Shown here: positions 24,918 through 35,415 of the stretch, one piece after another
Layout: each line of letters starts with the position of its first letter
How positions within the stretch are numbered: position 1 is the first letter of the stretch
Assembly: GCF_014859525.1 (NCBI RefSeq)
Contig: NZ_JACUUB010000007.1
Location: 1 to 64,000 of the forward strand
Length of the DNA: 64,000 bases
Reading direction: 5' to 3'
Source of the DNA: Marinobacter sp.
GTDB taxonomy: Bacteria > Pseudomonadota > Gammaproteobacteria > Pseudomonadales > Oleiphilaceae
Position numbers and translations under genes: made by a program
Notes under the pieces: model-generated
What the model was told of the DNA's origin: nothing
The model's input: the letters and a program-made list of their open reading frames with translations, nothing else
The model's database searches: none

Positions 24918-25583
24918 TCAGCCCCCGGACAACGACTGCTCCGAAGGATCAAGTTCCATCTGCTGAATGGCAATCACCGCCTGCGTCCGATTGCGAACGC
25001 CAAGCTTGCGGAACACCGCTGTGATGTGGGCCTTGATGGTTGCCTCCGACACATCCAGATCGTAAGCGATCTGCTTGTTCAGAAGACCCTCGGCCAACAT
25101 ACCCAGCACCCGGAACTGCTGCGGCGTCAGCGACGCCAGGCGCTCCGAGAAGTCCGTAGGCTCGGACTGCATCCGCTCGATTTTGTCTGCGACACCCGCA
25201 GGCAGCCACACATCGCCTTCCAAAACCGCCTGGATACCTTCGGTAATGGTCGGCAGGGGTGCGCTCTTGGGAATGAAGCCAGACGCACCGTAATCAATCG
25301 ACCTGCGCATAACCTGCAAATCTTCAGAACCTGACACCACCACCACCGGCAAGCCCGGGTACTGGCCACGCATAAACACCAGCCCGGAGTAGCCGTGGGC
25401 ACCCGGCATGTTCAGATCCAGCAGGATCAGATCAGCGTCCGGGTTTGCCTCTACCGCCGCCTGCAGGGCCTTGATGCTGTCAACTTCAACCGTCTTGGCA
25501 TCCGGCACCGCCTGAGTGACCGCCTGTTTCAATGCTGCCCGAAACAGCGGGTGATCATCAGCGACGATAATTGTTTGTGTCAT
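24918..25583 (-). CDS. LuxR/NarL-family response regulator (CrbR/ErdR-like)
   Basis: A 221-residue two-domain regulator: receiver domain (1-120) with phosphoacceptor D56 in LILLDLNMPG, and a C-terminal LuxR helix-turn-helix (about 150-210, LTPQQFRVLGMLAEGLLNKQ). It lies 42 bp downstream of acs on the same strand. Regulators of this type next to acs include CrbR (with sensor CrbS) and ErdR, which control acetate assimilation, so control of acs is plausible. No partner sensor kinase of the CrbS type is in the window. Confidence 0.9.
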   Translation of the reverse strand: MTQTIIVADDHPLFRAALKQAVTQAVPDAKTVEVDSIKALQAAVEANPDADLILLDLNMPGAHGYSGLVFMRGQYPGLPVVVVSGSEDLQVMRRSIDYGASGFIPKSAPLPTITEGIQAVLEGDVWLPAGVADKIERMQSEPTDFSERLASLTPQQFRVLGMLAEGLLNKQIAYDLDVSEATIKAHITAVFRKLGVRNRTQAVIAIQQMELDPSEQSLSGG

Positions 25584-25625
25584 TCAACAGATTCCTCACA
25601 AGTTAGGAACTGTCGACGGCCGCCG

Positions 25626-27575
25626 TTACTTGAACTCGCGACTGTCGATCAGGTCATCCACTACGCCCGGATCAGCTAGCGTGGAAGTGTCTCCAAGCTG
25701 ATCGTGCTCGTTAGCGGCAATCTTACGCAAAATCCGGCGCATAATCTTGCCTGAACGCGTTTTTGGCAATCCAGGCGCCCATTGAATCACATCCGGCGAG
25801 GCAATCGGACCAATTTCTTTGCGTACCCACTGCACCAACTCTTTCTTCAGCTCGTCGCTGGGCTCCTCGCCCTGCACGAGGGTTACGTAGACGTAGATAC
25901 CCTGGCCTTTAATCTCGTGCGGGTAACCAACCACGGCGGCTTCTGCCACCTTATCATGCGCCACCAGGGCACTTTCCACCTCAGCGGTACCCAGACGGTG
26001 ACCAGACACGTTCAGAACGTCGTCTACGCGGCCGGTGATCCAGTAATAGCCATCTTCATCCCGGCGAGCACCGTCACCGGTAAAATACATGCCTTTGTAG
26101 GTGCTGAAGTAGGTCTGGATAAAACGCTCGTGGTCACCGTAAATGGTGCGCATCTGGCCCGGCCAGCTGTCCAGGATCACCAGGTTACCTTCGGCTTTGC
26201 CTTCCAGGACATTACCTTCGTTGTCGACCAGCGCCGGCTGTACCCCAAAGAACGGCAGAGTTGCAGAACCCGGCTTCAGGTCGACCGCGCCCGGTAGCGG
26301 AGAAATCAGAATGCCGCCGGTTTCAGTCTGCCACCAGGTATCCACGATCGGACATTGGCTGTTGCCAATGACGCGGTGATACCACTCCCAGGCTTCCGGG
26401 TTGATCGGCTCGCCCACGGAGCCCAGAATCCTGAGGCTCTTGCGGTTGGTGCCGTCCATGCAGGACTCACCCTGGGCCATCAGGGCACGGATTGCCGTTG
26501 GCGCGGTATACAGGATGTTGACCTTGTGCTTGTCAACCACCTGGCCCATGCGGGAGCTGTCCGGGTAGTTGGGCACGCCCTCGAACAGCAGGGTGATGGC
26601 ACCGTTGGCCAGCGGGCCATACAGGATGTAGCTGTGGCCGGTCACCCAACCGAAGTCGGCGGTACACCAGTACACATCACCGTCGTGATAATCAAACACG
26701 TACTGATGGGTCATGGAGGCGTACACCATGTACCCGCCCGTGGTGTGCAGAACACCCTTAGGAGCACCGGTAGAACCGGAGGTGTAAAGCATGAACAGCG
26801 GGTCTTCCGCGTTCATCGGCTCGGGCGCGCACTCGGCGGAGGCATCTTTCATCAGGTCTCGGTAACTGACGTCGCGACCTTCAGTCCAGGGCACGTCTTT
26901 GTTGCCGGTGTGAGCAACCACGATGACCTTCTCAACCTTGGCTTCGTTCTCGTGTTTGAGCGCGTGATCCACGTTCTTCTTCAGCGGAATCGCACGACCA
27001 CCGCGCAGACCTTCGTCGGCGGTAATGATAAACCGGGATTTACCGTTTACTACACGGGCAGCCAGCGCTTCCGGAGAGAAGCCACCAAAAACGACGGAGT
27101 GGATGGCACCAATGCGGGCACACGCCAGCATGGCAACGGCTGTCTCTACAATCATCGGCATGTAGATGGTAACCACATCGCCTTTCTTGACGCCCTGAGC
27201 TTTGAGGACGTTAGCAAACTTACAAGTCTGCTCATAAAGCTCTCGGTATGTGACGTTGCGGGAAACAGAGGGGTCGTCGCCTTCAAAGATGATCGCCGTC
27301 TGGTCGCCCCGGGTTTCAAGGTGACGGTCCAGGCAGTTGGCAGAGGCGTTCAGCTCGCCATCTTCAAACCATTTAATGGATAGATTGTTGTAGTCGTACG
27401 TGGAGTTTTTTACCTTGCTGTATGGCTTGATCCAGTCCAGGCGCTTGCCATGCTCACCCCAGAATGTGTCTGGGTCATCGACAGATTGACGATACATTTC
27501 TTCGTACTGCGCGCGAGTAACCAGTGCGCCTTCGGCGATTTCCGGACTCACCGGATATACCTGTTTATCAGTCAT
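25626..27575 (-). CDS. acs: Acetyl-CoA synthetase
   Basis: A 649-residue AMP-forming acetyl-CoA synthetase, full length. Motifs: [11 protein letters not shown] (P-loop), [29 protein letters not shown] (adenylate domain hinge) and [15 protein letters not shown], whose Lys is the usual acetylation site. It converts acetate, ATP and CoA to acetyl-CoA via acetyl-AMP in the cytosol. A strong AGGGGGAG precedes the ATG. A LuxR-type regulator follows downstream. In a wax-ester organism it supplies acetyl-CoA to central and lipid metabolism. Confidence 0.97.
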   Translation of the reverse strand: MTDKQVYPVSPEIAEGALVTRAQYEEMYRQSVDDPDTFWGEHGKRLDWIKPYSKVKNSTYDYNNLSIKWFEDGELNASANCLDRHLETRGDQTAIIFEGDDPSVSRNVTYRELYEQTCKFANVLKAQGVKKGDVVTIYMPMIVETAVAMLACARIGAIHSVVFGGFSPEALAARVVNGKSRFIITADEGLRGGRAIPLKKNVDHALKHENEAKVEKVIVVAHTGNKDVPWTEGRDVSYRDLMKDASAECAPEPMNAEDPLFMLYTSGSTGAPKGVLHTTGGYMVYASMTHQYVFDYHDGDVYWCTADFGWVTGHSYILYGPLANGAITLLFEGVPNYPDSSRMGQVVDKHKVNILYTAPTAIRALMAQGESCMDGTNRKSLRILGSVGEPINPEAWEWYHRVIGNSQCPIVDTWWQTETGGILISPLPGAVDLKPGSATLPFFGVQPALVDNEGNVLEGKAEGNLVILDSWPGQMRTIYGDHERFIQTYFSTYKGMYFTGDGARRDEDGYYWITGRVDDVLNVSGHRLGTAEVESALVAHDKVAEAAVVGYPHEIKGQGIYVYVTLVQGEEPSDELKKELVQWVRKEIGPIASPDVIQWAPGLPKTRSGKIMRRILRKIAANEHDQLGDTSTLADPGVVDDLIDSREFK

Positions 27576-27843
27576 TGTGCTCCCCCTTAATTAGAGTCTG
27601 TTGTCATTGTCGGTTTTTTAAATGCAGGGTGGTCGGACCTTGGTGGCCCTTAAGACAGATGCACGTAGTTCACCATGTGTGCCACCGCACAATGAATTAG
27701 ACTAACGTACTAATGTACCGCCAATTTCGGGCTAACCTGCGCAAAACTGCAGTGATCAATGCGGAGTAAAGCTGCTTTAGACGCGGCTTTAACAAGAATA
27801 GTGGCTCATAGCGGAATGGCAAAAAAACAAAGAGGTAAAAGCT

Positions 27844-27863
27844 GGCCCGGAGCAAACCGGGCC
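27844..27863 (-). terminator. Weak terminator-like hairpin after the acyl-CoA reductase gene
   Basis: GGCCCGG (27844-27850) pairs with CCGGGCC (27857-27863) around a 6-nt loop, and on the minus strand CTTTT follows. It lies 16 bp after the reductase stop. The rest of the 303-bp gap 27576-27878 is the acs leader and promoter region; I find no gene and no confident operator in it. Confidence 0.45.
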
Positions 27864-27878
27864 GGTAAAAAGTGCGGG

Positions 27879-29417
27879 TCAGGCCGCTTTTTGGCGAGAT
27901 TTCGATGCTCGAAGACTGTAAACCTTGCGCTCTTTGAGCGCATAACGGTTCAGTCCCGCCAAGTGAATCTTACGGAGGTAGAGCTCCCAGTCGATCTCCC
28001 GGGCATCAACCGGGAACAGCACCTTATCAACCCCTCCCATCCGGGCAGACAGCGCCTGCAACTCATCATTATGGAAGGTGTAATCCGGGGCGGTATAAAA
28101 GCCAAAAATAGTCGCCAGCGATTGCGTTGTATCCAGGTTGCGAAGCATTTTGAGGTCGCGGGTGTTACCCAGTAATTTCAGCACCTTGTCTGCGAGACTC
28201 AAAGGCAAACGGGCACTGCTGACCACCAGATCAAACAAGGACCGATTGACCGCCACAAAGGGTTTACCAGGCTTTCGATAAAACAGGTGGTCGTATGCCG
28301 CGTAGTTGGTTTTGGCTTCGGTCATCAAGTGATCAATAAACTGCCCCAAAGACACCGGGTTCGAGCTACCGCTGCAGCATTGATAGATTCTTCTGCGCCC
28401 TGGCTCCCCGATTGCCTCGGCCAACGAGAGAATGATCGCATTAGCCACCAGATCCACGGGGATCACATCAATAATGCCGGACCGCTTGCCCGGAAACAGA
28501 GTCACTTTTTCCCGGGCGTAAGCCAGGATGATGGCGTCAGCCACCTTAACCCCTTCAATCCAGCCCGGGGCAGGCTCTTCCAGGGCACTTTCAATGATTG
28601 AGGGGCGAACGATGGTTAGGCTGCGGCCATTCAACGCCTTCATCAGCAACTGTTCGCCCAACCACTTGGTGAAGGTATAGGTATCACTCCAGCCGTACCG
28701 GTTAGCTTCACAAATTCCCAGATCAACCAGCTTCTTTTCAAGCGTTTTACCGGAATATCGGGCACGCACGTCGGCAATCTTGTCTTGCAGCAGGCGCACC
28801 AACTCGTCGATTTCGTAATAGCCATCGCTGGAACGCGGGATCGACGCACCTGCGGGTTTGATCACCGATTCGGTGACCTGGCCGGAATTGATGCCGTTAA
28901 CGTAGCAAGTAGACACTTGTAACACCGCCAGCTGCGGGTTCTGGCGGGCCAGCACCGCGATGTTTTCCAAACACAGCGTGTTGATGGTCAGAGCCTTGTC
29001 GAGCTCCTCCCGAAAATTGACACTGGCAGCCGAGTTAATCACCGCATCCAGCTCACCCGCCAGTTTGCCGCAGGCCTCTTCGTCCAGGCCAAAACGTGGC
29101 TCTGTCACCTCACCGGTAATGCAGTGAATCCGGTCCTCAATAAACGCTTCAAATCGCTCCAGATCGTCTTCTCTCAAACGATCAAAAACCGAGGACGTTG
29201 CGATTTCATGAAGAAAACGACCGCGAGCATCGGGGTGTCGCTTATTACCCCGGATCAGCAGATAGATGCCCCCGATGTCGGGCACAGTTCTGATCAGCTT
29301 TTCCAATACCACCTTACCCAAAAATCCGGTGGTGCCGGTAATCAATACCCGCTTGCCCCGAAGCTGCCCAAGAACCTTCGATGAGGATTTGCTCTGATGT
29401 ATCTGCTGCATTGCCAT
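27879..29417 (-). CDS. Alcohol-forming fatty acyl-CoA reductase (wax-ester type)
   Basis: A 512-residue NADPH-dependent reductase that converts fatty acyl-CoA to the primary alcohol via a bound aldehyde. It has the extended SDR motif GTTGFLG (28-34), catalytic Y247 and K251 in YTFTK, and a Sterile-type C-terminal domain ending RYALKERKVYSLRA. The sequence is strikingly like the well-studied Marinobacter enzyme (Maqu_2507 type) and the same length, 512 residues. The ATG at 29417 has GGAG 7 nt upstream; a longer frame of 65 codons has no support. Fatty alcohols feed wax-ester synthesis by a WS/DGAT enzyme, which is not in the window. Confidence 0.95.
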   Translation of the reverse strand: MAMQQIHQSKSSSKVLGQLRGKRVLITGTTGFLGKVVLEKLIRTVPDIGGIYLLIRGNKRHPDARGRFLHEIATSSVFDRLREDDLERFEAFIEDRIHCITGEVTEPRFGLDEEACGKLAGELDAVINSAASVNFREELDKALTINTLCLENIAVLARQNPQLAVLQVSTCYVNGINSGQVTESVIKPAGASIPRSSDGYYEIDELVRLLQDKIADVRARYSGKTLEKKLVDLGICEANRYGWSDTYTFTKWLGEQLLMKALNGRSLTIVRPSIIESALEEPAPGWIEGVKVADAIILAYAREKVTLFPGKRSGIIDVIPVDLVANAIILSLAEAIGEPGRRRIYQCCSGSSNPVSLGQFIDHLMTEAKTNYAAYDHLFYRKPGKPFVAVNRSLFDLVVSSARLPLSLADKVLKLLGNTRDLKMLRNLDTTQSLATIFGFYTAPDYTFHNDELQALSARMGGVDKVLFPVDAREIDWELYLRKIHLAGLNRYALKERKVYSLRASKSRQKAA

Positions 29418-29680
29418 GGTAGAACTCCATCTCTGTTTTCTTTGCTGCCGGCACACAAGGCCAGCAAAAAATGTTGCGGGCGGGGCCTGTTCGTTTATCC
29501 CGTTAACTGAGAGTCCGTGACGAAACCGCCTTCCAAGCCACTTGCATAATGCACGCCACGAGCTCTGATCGTGATTAATTTTTGCACAGGAGTCATGACA
29601 GGGCGGTGACAAACTGCAAAATGACGCCCCAAAGATCGCAGATAAAATAACGGATCAGGAGACAGGTTTCCGGCGAGTCA

Positions 29681-31024
29681 TCAAGACCTGCTGCGGTCAG
29701 CGCTTGCCAGGGTAAGCAGCAGGTCATTCAGCGACACATTCGCTGGTTTTTCCCGCAATGCGCGGAGCAGCTGGTCTTGCTCGCCAAAGCTGACCCGATC
29801 GTAGAGCGGTTCTTTTACCGGCTCGAAACGGGCAACGGAAGGCGCTTCCGCTACCGTACCCGGGGCCAAATCACGTGCCAATTGTCCAAGGTGACGAGCC
29901 AGCTTTTTGCGGTCGTCTTCAGCCAGCTCGCCCCAGGCCATAGAGGCCAGGCCGGTCTGTACTATCTCAACCGTATCGGCATCAGGCTTGCGCCCCAACA
30001 GGGCAAACAAACGGGTGAATGCTTCATACCGGAGCATCACATCATCCGGCGACGCCTCTAATACACCCGCAAGCCGCTCAACCAAATCCAGGCACTGCTG
30101 TTTGGGTGAGTCACCCTCGACCGCGGATGGCACACCCGCTTTAACGGGTTGTCGGCGCGCAGCCTGGTGCCAGTAGGCTGCGATGCCGGCTTTTCTTCGA
30201 GGTAGCCCGGCCAGGTGGACATGAAGCATTTCTGCCAGGGAATGAAATTGCCGACACGAGGGATCGGATGCGGGCAACAAAGTTACCGGGCTTTGATTAA
30301 GCACGGACTGTCGAAGCGTCTCGTCCCGCCAGAGCGCGCCCAGGTAATGCAATGACCATTGCAGATGACGCTGACAGGCACCGTTAAGACGCTGAAACAC
30401 AGATCGGGCCTGGCTGGCACCCTGTGCCATGTTGACGATAACCGATGGGGTTCGGCGATAACCCCGGCGCTTCATCACCTTGATGAGCGAAAACGCATCA
30501 GTCAGTGACGCCGGGTCCGGAGACACTACCAGGCACGCCAGTTCGGCTGCCGCAATCATATGCAAGCCTACAGCCTGAAGCCCGGCCGCAGTATCGACAA
30601 TGACATAATCGTAGCGATGCTCCAGTTCATGCAGAGCTCGAAGCAGGACCAGCCCGTCACCGTCGGACATATCCATACACTCCTGCACCCCAGAGGCACC
30701 AGGTACGATGTGCAGCCCGGAATAGCTGTGTAGAATGGTATCATCCATGGTGCACCGGCGGGCGACCACATCCGCAAGCGTGCGTTTGGGGTATAACCCC
30801 ACTAAAAGGCTGACGTTAGCCAGATCCGTGTCGGCATCCAACAACAACACCCGTGAGCCGCTTTTGGCCAGCACGAGTGCAAGATTCAGCGCAACAGTGG
30901 TTTTTCCTACTCCACCTTTGCCGCCGGTTACGGCGATAGTCCTTGGTTGGCGCAACTTTTGCGTTCCCTCGTGGCGTGCTCTTGAAAACAGACTAAACTT
31001 CAGACTTGTCACTATAAGCGACAT
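29681..31024 (-). CDS. MinD/FlhG-like P-loop ATPase with C-terminal extension
   Basis: A 447-residue ParA/MinD superfamily protein. The deviant Walker [11 protein letters not shown] (34-43), [18 protein letters not shown] and the [13 protein letters not shown] switch region match MinD/FlhG. Residues about 270-447 form an extra helical, charged C-terminal region not found in MinD. It may position or count polar structures. The initiation site is weak: no clear ribosome binding site precedes the ATG, and a TTG at 30955 with GAGGGA upstream is an alternative. It is divergent from the HDOD-kinase gene. Confidence 0.85.
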   Translation of the reverse strand: MSLIVTSLKFSLFSRARHEGTQKLRQPRTIAVTGGKGGVGKTTVALNLALVLAKSGSRVLLLDADTDLANVSLLVGLYPKRTLADVVARRCTMDDTILHSYSGLHIVPGASGVQECMDMSDGDGLVLLRALHELEHRYDYVIVDTAAGLQAVGLHMIAAAELACLVVSPDPASLTDAFSLIKVMKRRGYRRTPSVIVNMAQGASQARSVFQRLNGACQRHLQWSLHYLGALWRDETLRQSVLNQSPVTLLPASDPSCRQFHSLAEMLHVHLAGLPRRKAGIAAYWHQAARRQPVKAGVPSAVEGDSPKQQCLDLVERLAGVLEASPDDVMLRYEAFTRLFALLGRKPDADTVEIVQTGLASMAWGELAEDDRKKLARHLGQLARDLAPGTVAEAPSVARFEPVKEPLYDRVSFGEQDQLLRALREKPANVSLNDLLLTLASADRSRS

Positions 31025-31164
31025 TTAGAGGAGTAAAAAGAGCATATGCGCCAAGGGCTGGATAATGAATTGCTTAAAAAACCAGCAATAAATGTTTAAT
31101 AGTGACAAGTTATTGTCTAAGCTCTCGAACTTAAAAGAAGAATGAACACACTGTCATAAAGAAC

Positions 31165-33216
31165 ATGTACAGAACAGGGAACTTTACACCGCAACACGAT
31201 CAGCAGGGTGTAATGGATTCAGGGCGAGCCATGAAGAACGCGACGGATTTTGCAACGGACCTTCAATTACCCAGCCTTCCGGAAGTCATTCTGCGGGCCC
31301 TGGAGGCATGCCATGCTGGCGACAGCTACCGCGCCATCAGCCAGATCGTAGCAACGGATACTGCCCTGATAACCCGACTACTGGCACTCTCCAATTCAGC
31401 GTTGTACCGGAGCAGCCCGCCGATTCGTTCGGTTGAGCAGGCGCTCCTGCGTTTAGGCACGCACCGTTTCCAGACCCTGCTTTTGACTTCCGCACTGCGC
31501 CAACTTCTGTTCGAGTTGGGCGGTGATGAGTGGCAACAGCTGAGAGACTTCTGGAGACACTCGCTGACAGCCGCCCTCACCGCTAAAGCGCTTGCCACAC
31601 TGACTCGCTATCCGAATCCGGAAGAGGCCTTTCTGCTCGGCATGGTCCACAACATTGGCGAATTGATGGCCATTAAAACAACCTCGCCGGAACGTAAAGA
31701 GCAGATTCTCAATCATCAGAACGAGATCGCGGCCGAGCTGGTTACCCATTGGGGCCTCGGAGCCATGGCTGCCGACGCTATGCGCTATCAGCAAGCTCCA
31801 CCCGCACAACTGCGCGATGCCAGTCACTTGGTCAAATTGATCAGTCTCGCAACCCGGCTCGCGCTGTCAGATCTGGCCGGCATCGCGGCAGCGGGCACCA
31901 TATTCGGTCTTCAAGAAGACCTGACCCGAGAGATTGCCAACAAAATCAACGAAGAGGTTGACAACATGGCGGCAGCTTTCGGCATCCCTTTGGACATCCT
32001 TTACGGGCCCGAGACAGCATCGCGGCAACTCAAAGATACGGTCATCCATCAGGTGATGACCACTACATCGCTGGAGTTCAACACGACTGAATCCGTCAAG
32101 CCGGAAGAACTGATTGCCAGCACCGTGGACAGCCTGTCATTGCTGACAGGTCTACCCACCTTATGCTTTGCGCCAGACGGAGATGAGCTGGCGCTGTTAT
32201 CCGGCACCTGCTCCGACCGGCCTGATCTTCGCCTGGCCCCAAAGGCTGGCAACAGCGCACTGAGCGAAGCCTTTAACACCCTCGCACCGGTGCGCCTGGG
32301 CGAGCGACTTCCCAGCGTGCTGGATAAGCAACTCCTGACCATCCTGAGAACGCCCTCCTTTATCGCCGTTCCGGTTGTTGTACATGAAAGCACCAGTGCC
32401 CTCGCCGTCTTTGTGGTCGGCCTGAACACCGATGCAGCTGAAGGCATGATCACCCTGGCGCAACTCTTTACCCGCCAGCTCACCTTGCTGACGGCGGATC
32501 ACCGGTCCGACCAAGCTGGCGTGGATACGCAGATCATGACTGACCGGTTAAGACGCCAGGTTCACGAGATCAGTAATCCACTGACCATCGTCAAACAGTA
32601 CATTTTTCAGCTTCGCAATCGGCTTGAAGACATTGAGATTCAAGGTGATCTGGAGATCATTCAGGAAGAGCTGGATCGCGCCGGTTACCTTTTGCTTCAG
32701 ATCAGCAATAGTAGTGGCACTAAACCAGACAGCAACGAAACCGATCTTAATGCAGAACTGGAAAGCCTGGCACGAATCCTCGAGGACAGCCTGTTCAGCC
32801 AGCCAAACCGGAGACTCAACGTCCAGCTTAGCACCGCAAGCACCCGGGTGCAGGGCACGGTGTCTGGTGTCCGTCAGGTCATCATTAATCTGATCCGTAA
32901 TGCCGCCGAAAGCTTCGGGCATGAGCCGGGCAACATTACCCTGCGCACCGCTGCCCCCATCTATCAAAACCAGCGTAGCTGGGTTGAATTGCAGATTGCA
33001 GACAACGGCCCAGGCATTCCTGATACCGTCCGCCGCCACTTGTTTGCACCGGTAGCCAGCTCAAAAGGACAAGGCCACAGCGGACTGGGCCTGAGTATAG
33101 TAAAACAACTGATTGATGACATGGAGGGCATCGTTGCTTGTCAAACGGGGCAGGAAGGCACCACCTTCCGGATTTTGTTCCCAGCGGCAAGCACTCACGA
33201 GAACGACATCGACTGA
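31165..33216 (+). CDS. HDOD-domain histidine kinase
   Basis: A 683-residue soluble protein. An N-terminal HDOD domain (about 30-280, with PSLPEVILRAL and GMVHNIGELMAI) is followed by a GAF-like middle region (about 315-445) and a C-terminal kinase. The H-box RRQVHEISNPLTIVKQYI (H467), N-box INLIRNAAES (N579), and G boxes IADNGPGIPD and GHSGLGLSIV are all complete. No membrane segment is seen, so it senses a cytosolic signal. Its gene is 21 bp before the REC-PAS-GGDEF-EAL gene, its probable partner. The start is uncertain (ATGs at 31165, 31213, 31231). Confidence 0.9.
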   Translation: MYRTGNFTPQHDQQGVMDSGRAMKNATDFATDLQLPSLPEVILRALEACHAGDSYRAISQIVATDTALITRLLALSNSALYRSSPPIRSVEQALLRLGTHRFQTLLLTSALRQLLFELGGDEWQQLRDFWRHSLTAALTAKALATLTRYPNPEEAFLLGMVHNIGELMAIKTTSPERKEQILNHQNEIAAELVTHWGLGAMAADAMRYQQAPPAQLRDASHLVKLISLATRLALSDLAGIAAAGTIFGLQEDLTREIANKINEEVDNMAAAFGIPLDILYGPETASRQLKDTVIHQVMTTTSLEFNTTESVKPEELIASTVDSLSLLTGLPTLCFAPDGDELALLSGTCSDRPDLRLAPKAGNSALSEAFNTLAPVRLGERLPSVLDKQLLTILRTPSFIAVPVVVHESTSALAVFVVGLNTDAAEGMITLAQLFTRQLTLLTADHRSDQAGVDTQIMTDRLRRQVHEISNPLTIVKQYIFQLRNRLEDIEIQGDLEIIQEELDRAGYLLLQISNSSGTKPDSNETDLNAELESLARILEDSLFSQPNRRLNVQLSTASTRVQGTVSGVRQVIINLIRNAAESFGHEPGNITLRTAAPIYQNQRSWVELQIADNGPGIPDTVRRHLFAPVASSKGQGHSGLGLSIVKQLIDDMEGIVACQTGQEGTTFRILFPAASTHENDID

Positions 33217-33237
33217 CGAAACCACGGAACCAGATCA

Positions 33238-35415
33238 ATGGCACCTGAACAAAGCAGAGCGTCTTCAAGCTGGGCACATCCAGCCCGAATTCTCGTGGCG
33301 GACGACGAACCGCGCCTGCTGACCACGCTGGTCACGCTGTTGCAGGGACGACATTTTGAGGTCACCGGCGCCAACGGCGGCCATGAAGCCTGTGCTCTGC
33401 TTGCCAACCAATCATTCGATCTGGCTCTTCTTGACCTCAACATGCCCGGCGTTGATGGCTATGCAGTTATGGACCAGTTGGTCACGCAGCAACCCGACTG
33501 CGGCGTGATCGTCGTAAGCGGAGAAAGCTCCTTCAGCTCGGTCAGCCGGGCCCTGCGCCGGGGCGCACTCGACTATATTCGCAAGCCATTTGACCCGGAA
33601 GAACTTCTCAACACCGTCGAAAACGTGCTCGGCAAACAATCCTTGATCAAAGCCCATGATCTGATCCAAACCCGGCTCGAAAAGTCTGAAGCGTTACACC
33701 GCTACATCGTTAACAGTTCACCAGACATCGTCTTCATGCTCGACAAAAACGGGCACATCTGCTTCATCAACAACAAGGTGGAGAGTCTGCTTGGGTATCA
33801 ACCCGCCGAGCTGCGCGGTGAGCATTTCAGTTACATTCTGGATGATCGGGATGTCACACGGGGCACCTTCGCGCTCCAGGGGCCAGACATCTCTGCCGAT
33901 AATCCAAGGACGCTGGAAGTTCGGCTGAAAACCCGGGGTAGCCGCAAAGCCACCCGGCACTTTGAGATCACCGCCTTCCCCGTAGACCCACAAACCTGGC
34001 CCCAAACCGAGGAAACCCAGGTTGGCCATACCCACCAACCCGCCCGGTATTACGGCATTGCCCGCGATGTAACCGAGCGTAAAGAAGCTGAAGCTTTCAT
34101 CAATTTCCAGGCCTACCATGACCTGCTCACCCGCTTACCCAACCGAGCACTGTTCAAAGACCGGCTGGAGCTTGCCATTACCCAGGCCCGGCGCAGCGAA
34201 CAAAAGCTCGCCGTGATGTTCCTTGATCTTGACCGGTTCAAGGTGGTAAACGACACGCTGGGCCACGCCATGGGCGACCGGCTGCTGCAGGCTGTCACCC
34301 ATCGGCTGGAAAAGTGCCTTCGCCGCGGCGACACCCTGTCGCGCTTTGGTGGTGACGAATTCACCCTGTTGCTGCCCTCTATTCACAGTCCTGACGATGC
34401 CCGCGGCATTGCCAAAAAACTGATACACGCCTTAAAAGCCCCGTTTCAACTGGGCAATCACGAAGTGTTCGTTGGTGCCAGTATCGGCATTTCAGTATTT
34501 CCAGACGCCGGCGACACCATGGACCAACTTATCCAGAACGCCGACATCGCCATGTATCACGTCAAAGCACGTGGTAAAGACGGCTACCGTTTCTTTTCAG
34601 ACAGCATGAGCATAGACACCGCCCACCGGCTCAGTCTGGAGCGGGACCTCCGGCTTGCCCTGGAGCGAGCAGAGCTCCGGGTGTACTACCAGCCCCAGGT
34701 GTGCTCACGCACCAACCAGGTGGTCGGGCTTGAAGCTCTGGTGCGCTGGCAGCATCCTGAACGTGGGCTGCTTTACCCTGGCGATTTTCTTCCATTGGCG
34801 GAAGAAACCCGACTCATCGCCAAGCTTAGCGAGCAGGTTCTCGATCAAGCCTGTCGCGACGTTGGCCACTGGATTAACAACGGCCATCCCAAACTGCGAC
34901 TGGCGGTCAACCTGTCCCCCATCCAGGTAGAACACCCCCGCTTTGTTGAAGCTCTGCTGGAGCGAGTGGCTGCTCACCGGTTCCCGCCACGGAACCTTGA
35001 AATCGAAATTACAGAAAACGTCATTATGAACGATCTGGAGCAGATCAGCCGAAAACTGAAAGAGCTGGCCGACACGGGCATCCGGATCGCCATTGATGAC
35101 TTTGGCACCGGGTACTCCTCCCTGAATTACCTGCACCGGCTGCCAATTCACACCTTGAAAGTGGACCAATCCTTCGTCAAGGCCATCCGCAGCGGCGAAG
35201 ACGGTGCCTGCATCGTCAATGCCATTATCGCCATGGCGCACGGCCTGAAACTCGAAATAGTCGCCGAAGGCGTAGAAACTGGCGACCAGCTCAGTTATCT
35301 GACAAACCTGGGCTGCCACCAGGTACAGGGCTTTTTTTACGGACCGGCAAGGCCTGCGGCAGACATCGATCAACTGTTGGGCCGTGATGGATTGGCATTC
35401 GCACACACCGCCTGA
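33238..35415 (+). CDS. Response regulator with REC-PAS-GGDEF-EAL domains
   Basis: A 725-residue c-di-GMP protein. Receiver domain (15-130, phosphoacceptor D66 in LALLDLNMPG), PAS domain (about 150-283), GGDEF domain with intact GGDEF 371-375 and I-site RxxD at 362-365, and an EAL domain with GLEALVR (EAL at 499-501), ENVIMND and AIDDFGTGYSS, so both catalytic domains look active. Directly follows the HDOD-histidine kinase, which would phosphorylate D66 and set the c-di-GMP output. The ribosome binding site is weak. Confidence 0.95.
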   Translation: MAPEQSRASSSWAHPARILVADDEPRLLTTLVTLLQGRHFEVTGANGGHEACALLANQSFDLALLDLNMPGVDGYAVMDQLVTQQPDCGVIVVSGESSFSSVSRALRRGALDYIRKPFDPEELLNTVENVLGKQSLIKAHDLIQTRLEKSEALHRYIVNSSPDIVFMLDKNGHICFINNKVESLLGYQPAELRGEHFSYILDDRDVTRGTFALQGPDISADNPRTLEVRLKTRGSRKATRHFEITAFPVDPQTWPQTEETQVGHTHQPARYYGIARDVTERKEAEAFINFQAYHDLLTRLPNRALFKDRLELAITQARRSEQKLAVMFLDLDRFKVVNDTLGHAMGDRLLQAVTHRLEKCLRRGDTLSRFGGDEFTLLLPSIHSPDDARGIAKKLIHALKAPFQLGNHEVFVGASIGISVFPDAGDTMDQLIQNADIAMYHVKARGKDGYRFFSDSMSIDTAHRLSLERDLRLALERAELRVYYQPQVCSRTNQVVGLEALVRWQHPERGLLYPGDFLPLAEETRLIAKLSEQVLDQACRDVGHWINNGHPKLRLAVNLSPIQVEHPRFVEALLERVAAHRFPPRNLEIEITENVIMNDLEQISRKLKELADTGIRIAIDDFGTGYSSLNYLHRLPIHTLKVDQSFVKAIRSGEDGACIVNAIIAMAHGLKLEIVAEGVETGDQLSYLTNLGCHQVQGFFYGPARPAADIDQLLGRDGLAFAHTA

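Noticed and set aside
26355-27383. Frame of 342 codons opposite acs, and 292 codons opposite the dehydrogenase at 20.5-21.4 kb
   Set aside because: Both are antisense to confident genes and read as histidine/glycine-rich sequence without domains.
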